Shown here: positions 6,441-8,607 of the stretch, in pieces | Position numbering within the stretch: position 1 is the first letter of the stretch | Layout: every line of letters starts with the position of its first letter | DNA from: an uncultured bacterium | GTDB taxonomy: Bacteria > Patescibacteriota > Gracilibacteria > Absconditabacterales > Absconditicoccaceae | Reading direction: 5' to 3' | DNA: 8,607 nucleotides | NCBI GenBank assembly: GCA_903943625.1 | Contig: CAJAPL010000064.1 | Coordinates: forward strand, 1-8,607 | Notes under the pieces: model-generated | The model's database searches: none | What the model saw: the letters and a program-made list of their open reading frames with translations, nothing else | What the model was told of the DNA's origin: nothing | Made by a program: the position numbers and the translations under genes

Positions 6441-6475
6441 AAACGACGTTACCCCGCAATGGCGGGATTTGCGTC
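6417..6475 (+). repeat. Pair of GC-rich palindromes spanning the rplV stop codon
   Basis: Palindrome 1: TTATCC-aa-CGCT (6417-6428) pairs with AGCG-GGATAA (6431-6440) across an AA loop; its right half includes the rplV TAA. Palindrome 2: CCCGC (6453-6457) pairs with GCGGG (6462-6466) around AATG, with an outer GACG (6445-6448)/CGTC (6472-6475) stem and a TTATTTT tail. Related core sequence in both units suggests a REP-like repeat family. It could equally act as an attenuator or as an mRNA-stabilising hairpin between rplV and rpsC. Confidence 0.6.
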
Positions 6476-6504
6476 TTATTTTAAATACTAATGTAAATTT
6501 AATT

Positions 6505-7170
6505 ATGTGACAAAAAGTCAATCCAATTTGAATGAGAGTATGAATAATGAAGTCTTGGCCAGCTGAATGGTTTGCAAAAACTAAAATGGCTAGTGCTGAC
6601 TTTTTTGTTGAAGACATAAAACTTAGAAGATTTATAGATAAAACCTTCCCAAGGGTTGGTATATCCAAAGTTGTTATACGTAAAACTGCTAGAGAGTGAG
6701 AGATTATAATATTTGCTTCAAAGGTAGGTGTAATTATGTGAAAACAATGAATAAAAATAAAAGAAGCTGAGGATGCTTTGAAAAAAACTTTCTGAAAAGA
6801 ATTTAAAATAAATATCAAGGAAGTTAGACTACCAGAATTGTCGGCTAGAGTAATGGGTGAGTTTATAGCTGCACAACTGGAAGCCAGAATGCCTTATAGA
6901 AAAGTAGCTAAAAATACTTTAGCAAAAATACTTGAGAAATGAGCATTGTGAGCAAAAATACAGATATGATGAAGATTAAATGGATCAGATATAGCAAGAA
7001 CAGAAAAGTTTATCGATTGAAGGGTTTCTTTACAGACGTTTAGATCTGATATAGACTATCATTATTTACAAGCGATGACAAAATATTGAGTTTTGTGAGT
7101 AAAAGTGTGGATAGAGAAGTGAACTTTGTATTGAAATAAAAAGAAAGCAAAAAAACCAGTTAGTTTTTAA
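6505..7170 (+). CDS. rpsC: 30S ribosomal protein S3
   Basis: Small-subunit head protein at the mRNA entry channel. The protein is 221 residues, within the family range. It begins MGQKVNPIGMRVG (Gly2, Gly9 and Gly13 are TGA). A KH domain is seen with the GxxG loop GKQG at residues 79-82, both glycines encoded by TGA, followed by IKIKEAEDALKK. The C-terminal domain carries QLEARMPYRKVAKNTLAKILEKGA, KIQIGGRLNGSDIARTEKF and GVKVWIEKG, all typical. Trp is TGG at all three sites. No CGA or CGG is present; Arg62-type position VVIRK is CGT. The start follows the palindrome region and lacks a Shine-Dalgarno. rplP begins 18 bases downstream. Confidence 0.97.
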
Positions 7171-7188
7171 TAATTTGTATCAAGTAAA

Positions 7189-7608
7189 ATGTTATTAACT
7201 CCCAAAAGATGGAAATTTAGAAAAAGACACGTTAAACCTTTGAAAGGAAAAAGCGTAAGATGAAGTTATATGTCTTTTTGAGAATATTGACTCAAGGCAA
7301 CTACGAGTTGATATCTTACCAATAAGCAGCTAGAAGCAGCTAGAAAGGTTGTTGTTAGAAATATTAAAAAAGTATGACAGCTTTGGTTTAGAGTATTCCC
7401 TGATGTTCCTCTTACAAAAAAGTGATTGGAAATGCCTATGGGTACCTGAAAATGAGATGTTGATATATATGCTGCAGCTGTTAGAAAATGAAGAATAATC
7501 TTGGAACTTACTTGATTGTCGCCTGAGCAGGCTCAAAAAGTTTTGATTTCTGCTTGAAAAAAATTGCCGATAAAGACTAGGGTTATTACAAAATGAGAGA
7601 TTAGGTAG
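7189..7608 (+). CDS. rplP: 50S ribosomal protein L16
   Basis: Large-subunit protein near the A site and the central protuberance. The protein is 139 residues, typical length. MLLTPKRWKFRKRH at the start, then FGEYGLKA, the helix [44 protein letters not shown] and a C-terminal GRIILELTG strand followed by SPEQAQKVLISAGKKLPIKTRVI. Twelve of its fourteen glycines are TGA and only two are GGN, the clearest example of how dominant UGA is. The Arg hydroxylated in E. coli L16 lies in the segment read here as EMPMG, where proline replaces it. It ends in TAG. The spacer to rpmC is 27 bases. Confidence 0.97.
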
Positions 7609-7635
7609 TGTTTTATTTTATTCAAATTATTGAAA

Positions 7636-7863
7636 ATGAAAGGTAAGTGATTGTTTATGAAGGAGTTGTCTGATAAATCACCAAAAGAACTCGTACTGAT
7701 GAGAAAAAAAATGAAATCAGAATTGTATTCTTTTAAGATGAAAAACTCTATCCGTGGATTGAAAAAAACTAGTGAAATAGGTGATACTCGCAAAAAAATA
7801 GCTAGAGTAAATACTGTTTTAAAATCTAAAATAACAGAAAAATATGACAATAATATGAAATAA
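7636..7863 (+). CDS. rpmC: 50S ribosomal protein L29
   Basis: Small coiled protein next to L23 at the tunnel exit. It has 75 residues from ATG 7636, or 68 from the in-frame ATG 7657, whose MKELSDKSPKEL aligns best with the usual MKAKELREKS start. The longer form needs a TGA glycine at 7648-7650. The choice is unresolved because no clear Shine-Dalgarno precedes either start. The rest forms two helices: LVLMRKKMKSELYSFKMKN and DTRKKIARVNTVLKSKI, the latter matching the RKxIARVxTVL family motif. Its last 20 bases overlap the start of rpsQ. It carries CGT and CGC arginine codons but no CGA. Confidence 0.93.
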
Positions 7864-8095
7864 AAATATCAAGGAACTTACCGGAGAGGTAATTAGCGAT
7901 AAAGTAAGTACTACTCGTATAGTTTGGGTTAGAACTGTCAAAACGCATCCTTTGTATAAAAAGAGATTTGTAGTAAGAAAGAAATATTATGCTCATGATG
8001 AAAAAAACGAATCTAAATTATGAGATAAGGTTTTGATAAGAGAGACTACGCCGATGAGCAAGTTGAAAAGACGAAAATTAGTTAAAGTTTTATAG
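7844..8095 (+). CDS. rpsQ: 30S ribosomal protein S17 (CGA at the conserved Trp)
   Basis: Small-subunit primary 16S rRNA binding protein with an OB fold. The protein is 83 residues, normal length. The core starts LTGEVISDKVSTTRIVWV, then VKTHPLYKKRF and the family signature [26 protein letters not shown]. It ends LKR-x-KLVKVL, where x (codon 77, 8072-8074) is CGA; this family has Trp at that place, supporting CGA=Trp. The ATG at 7844 is inside rpmC, a 20-base overlap, and codon 5 is a TGA glycine. There is no later ATG before the core, so this start is forced unless a non-ATG codon is used. It is followed 23 bases later by rplN. Confidence 0.94.
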
Positions 8096-8118
8096 TTTTT
8101 ATATTCTAGGTTTTTATA

Positions 8119-8499
8119 ATGTTACAAAACGAATCTGTTGTGGTAGTGGCTGATAATAGCTGAGCAAAGAAAGCTAAGATAATCAGGATAATAAAGTCCT
8201 CTACAGCAAAAAAAGCAAAAATATGAGATAAGGTTGTTGTCGCGATTCAGGAAGCTACACCTGCTTGATCAGTTAAAAAATGACAAGTTGTGCGAGCTAT
8301 AATCGTCAGGACAAGGAAAGAAACTAGGAGAGCGGACTGATCTTATATAAGATTTGGCGACAATGCTATTGTCCTTTTGACTAAAGATGCCAAATGAGAA
8401 CTTAGCCCTATATGAAAGAGAGTGTTTGGTCCTGTAGCTAGAGAATTAAAGGATTTGTGATACAAAAATATTACCAATATGGCAGAAGAGGTGCTTTAG
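8119..8499 (+). CDS. rplN: 50S ribosomal protein L14
   Basis: Large-subunit protein at the subunit interface, contacting 16S helix 14. The protein is 126 residues, normal length is about 122. Visible: VVVADNSGAKKAKIIRI near the start; GDKVVVAIQEATPAGSVKKGQVV; the segment [28 protein letters not shown]; and the end PIGKRVFGPVARELKDLGYKNI with a final MAEEVL. Glycines are mostly TGA. One CGA occurs at codon 59 (VV-x-AIIVRT), where relatives carry a variable, often basic residue, so it does not decide between Arg and Trp. The gene opens the spc part of the ribosomal operon and ends in TAG, 47 bases before rplX. Confidence 0.97.
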
Positions 8500-8524
8500 A
8501 AATTATAAATGTTAAATTATAAAT
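8500..8524 (+). repeat. 11-bp direct repeat in the rplN-rplX spacer
   Basis: AAATTATAAAT occurs at 8500-8510 and again at 8514-8524, followed by a related TTTTAAATTAA stretch. The spacer is entirely A/T apart from single bases. This is low-complexity sequence without a clear function. Confidence 0.6.
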
Positions 8525-8546
8525 TTTAAATTAACAATAGAAAGAA

Positions 8547-8607
8547 ATGAATAAATTAAAAAAATCAGACCCTGTAATCGTTATCTCATGAAAAAATAAA
8601 TGAAAGA
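8547..8607 (+). CDS. rplX: 50S ribosomal protein L24, N-terminus (partial)
   Basis: Assembly-initiating large-subunit protein near the tunnel exit. Only the first 20 codons are in the window. They read MNKLKKSDPVIVISGKNKGK, with both glycines as TGA, which matches the KOW motif at the start of L24 (DxVxVISGKdKGK). Position directly after rplN is the canonical order. A weak purine-rich GAAAG sits just before the ATG at 8547. The gene continues past the window end, so length and C-terminus are unknown. Confidence 0.9.

Noticed and set aside
4018..7850. Minus-strand ORFs opposite rplD, rplB, rpsS, rpsC, rplP and rpmC
   Set aside because: All overlap real ribosomal genes in antisense and show no recognisable domains.
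1613..8499. A cluster of pseudogenes or sequencing errors creating TGA stops
   Set aside because: The TGA codons fall at conserved glycines, never shift frame, and all genes end at TAA or TAG; this is recoding, not decay.

Overview
The window comes from a low-GC bacterium with a strongly altered genetic code, most likely a Candidate Phyla Radiation member of the Absconditabacteria (SR1) / Gracilibacteria group. Under the standard code every plus-strand gene from about 1613 onward is chopped up by in-frame UGA. If UGA is read as glycine (translation table 25), an uninterrupted EF-Tu plus ribosomal protein operon appears, with UGA at invariant glycines such as the EF-Tu P-loop, the S3 KH-domain GxxG and the L2 HPHGGG motif. 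A second change is visible. In the leucyl-tRNA synthetase on the minus strand, seven CGA codons and one CGG codon fall where LeuRS has tryptophan (for example TQ-W-IFLK, N-W-CPSC and RN-W-IGKS). CGA also sits at Trp positions in L2 (R-W-LGK) and S17 (R-W-KLV). CGU, CGC, AGA and AGG still fall at arginine positions. The sequence therefore supports UGA=Gly together with CGA/CGG=Trp.

Layout. 1-768, minus strand: 5' part of leuS (first 256 codons; the rest lies outside the window). 769-979: divergent intergenic region with a promoter for a tRNA cluster. 980-1252, plus strand: tRNA-Phe(GAA), tRNA-Ile(GAU), tRNA-Pro(UGG). 1253-1612: about 360 bases without a gene, containing inverted repeats that look like a structured RNA or leader, an A/T-only palindrome and a promoter for tuf. 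1613-2794: tuf, followed by a GC-rich hairpin resembling an intrinsic terminator. 2885-8607, plus strand: the conserved S10/spc ribosomal protein operon in canonical order rpsJ-rplC-rplD-rplW-rplB-rpsS-rplV-rpsC-rplP-rpmC-rpsQ-rplN-rplX, the last gene cut by the window end.

The genes are all translation machinery: one aminoacyl-tRNA synthetase, three tRNAs, the elongation factor that delivers charged tRNAs, and ribosomal proteins of both subunits. Spacers within the operon are short, AT-rich and lack recognisable Shine-Dalgarno sequences. Some carry small repeats: a 7-bp tandem repeat before rplV, GC-rich palindromes at the end of rplV, and an 11-bp direct repeat before rplX. No mobile element, CRISPR array, origin or phage gene was seen.
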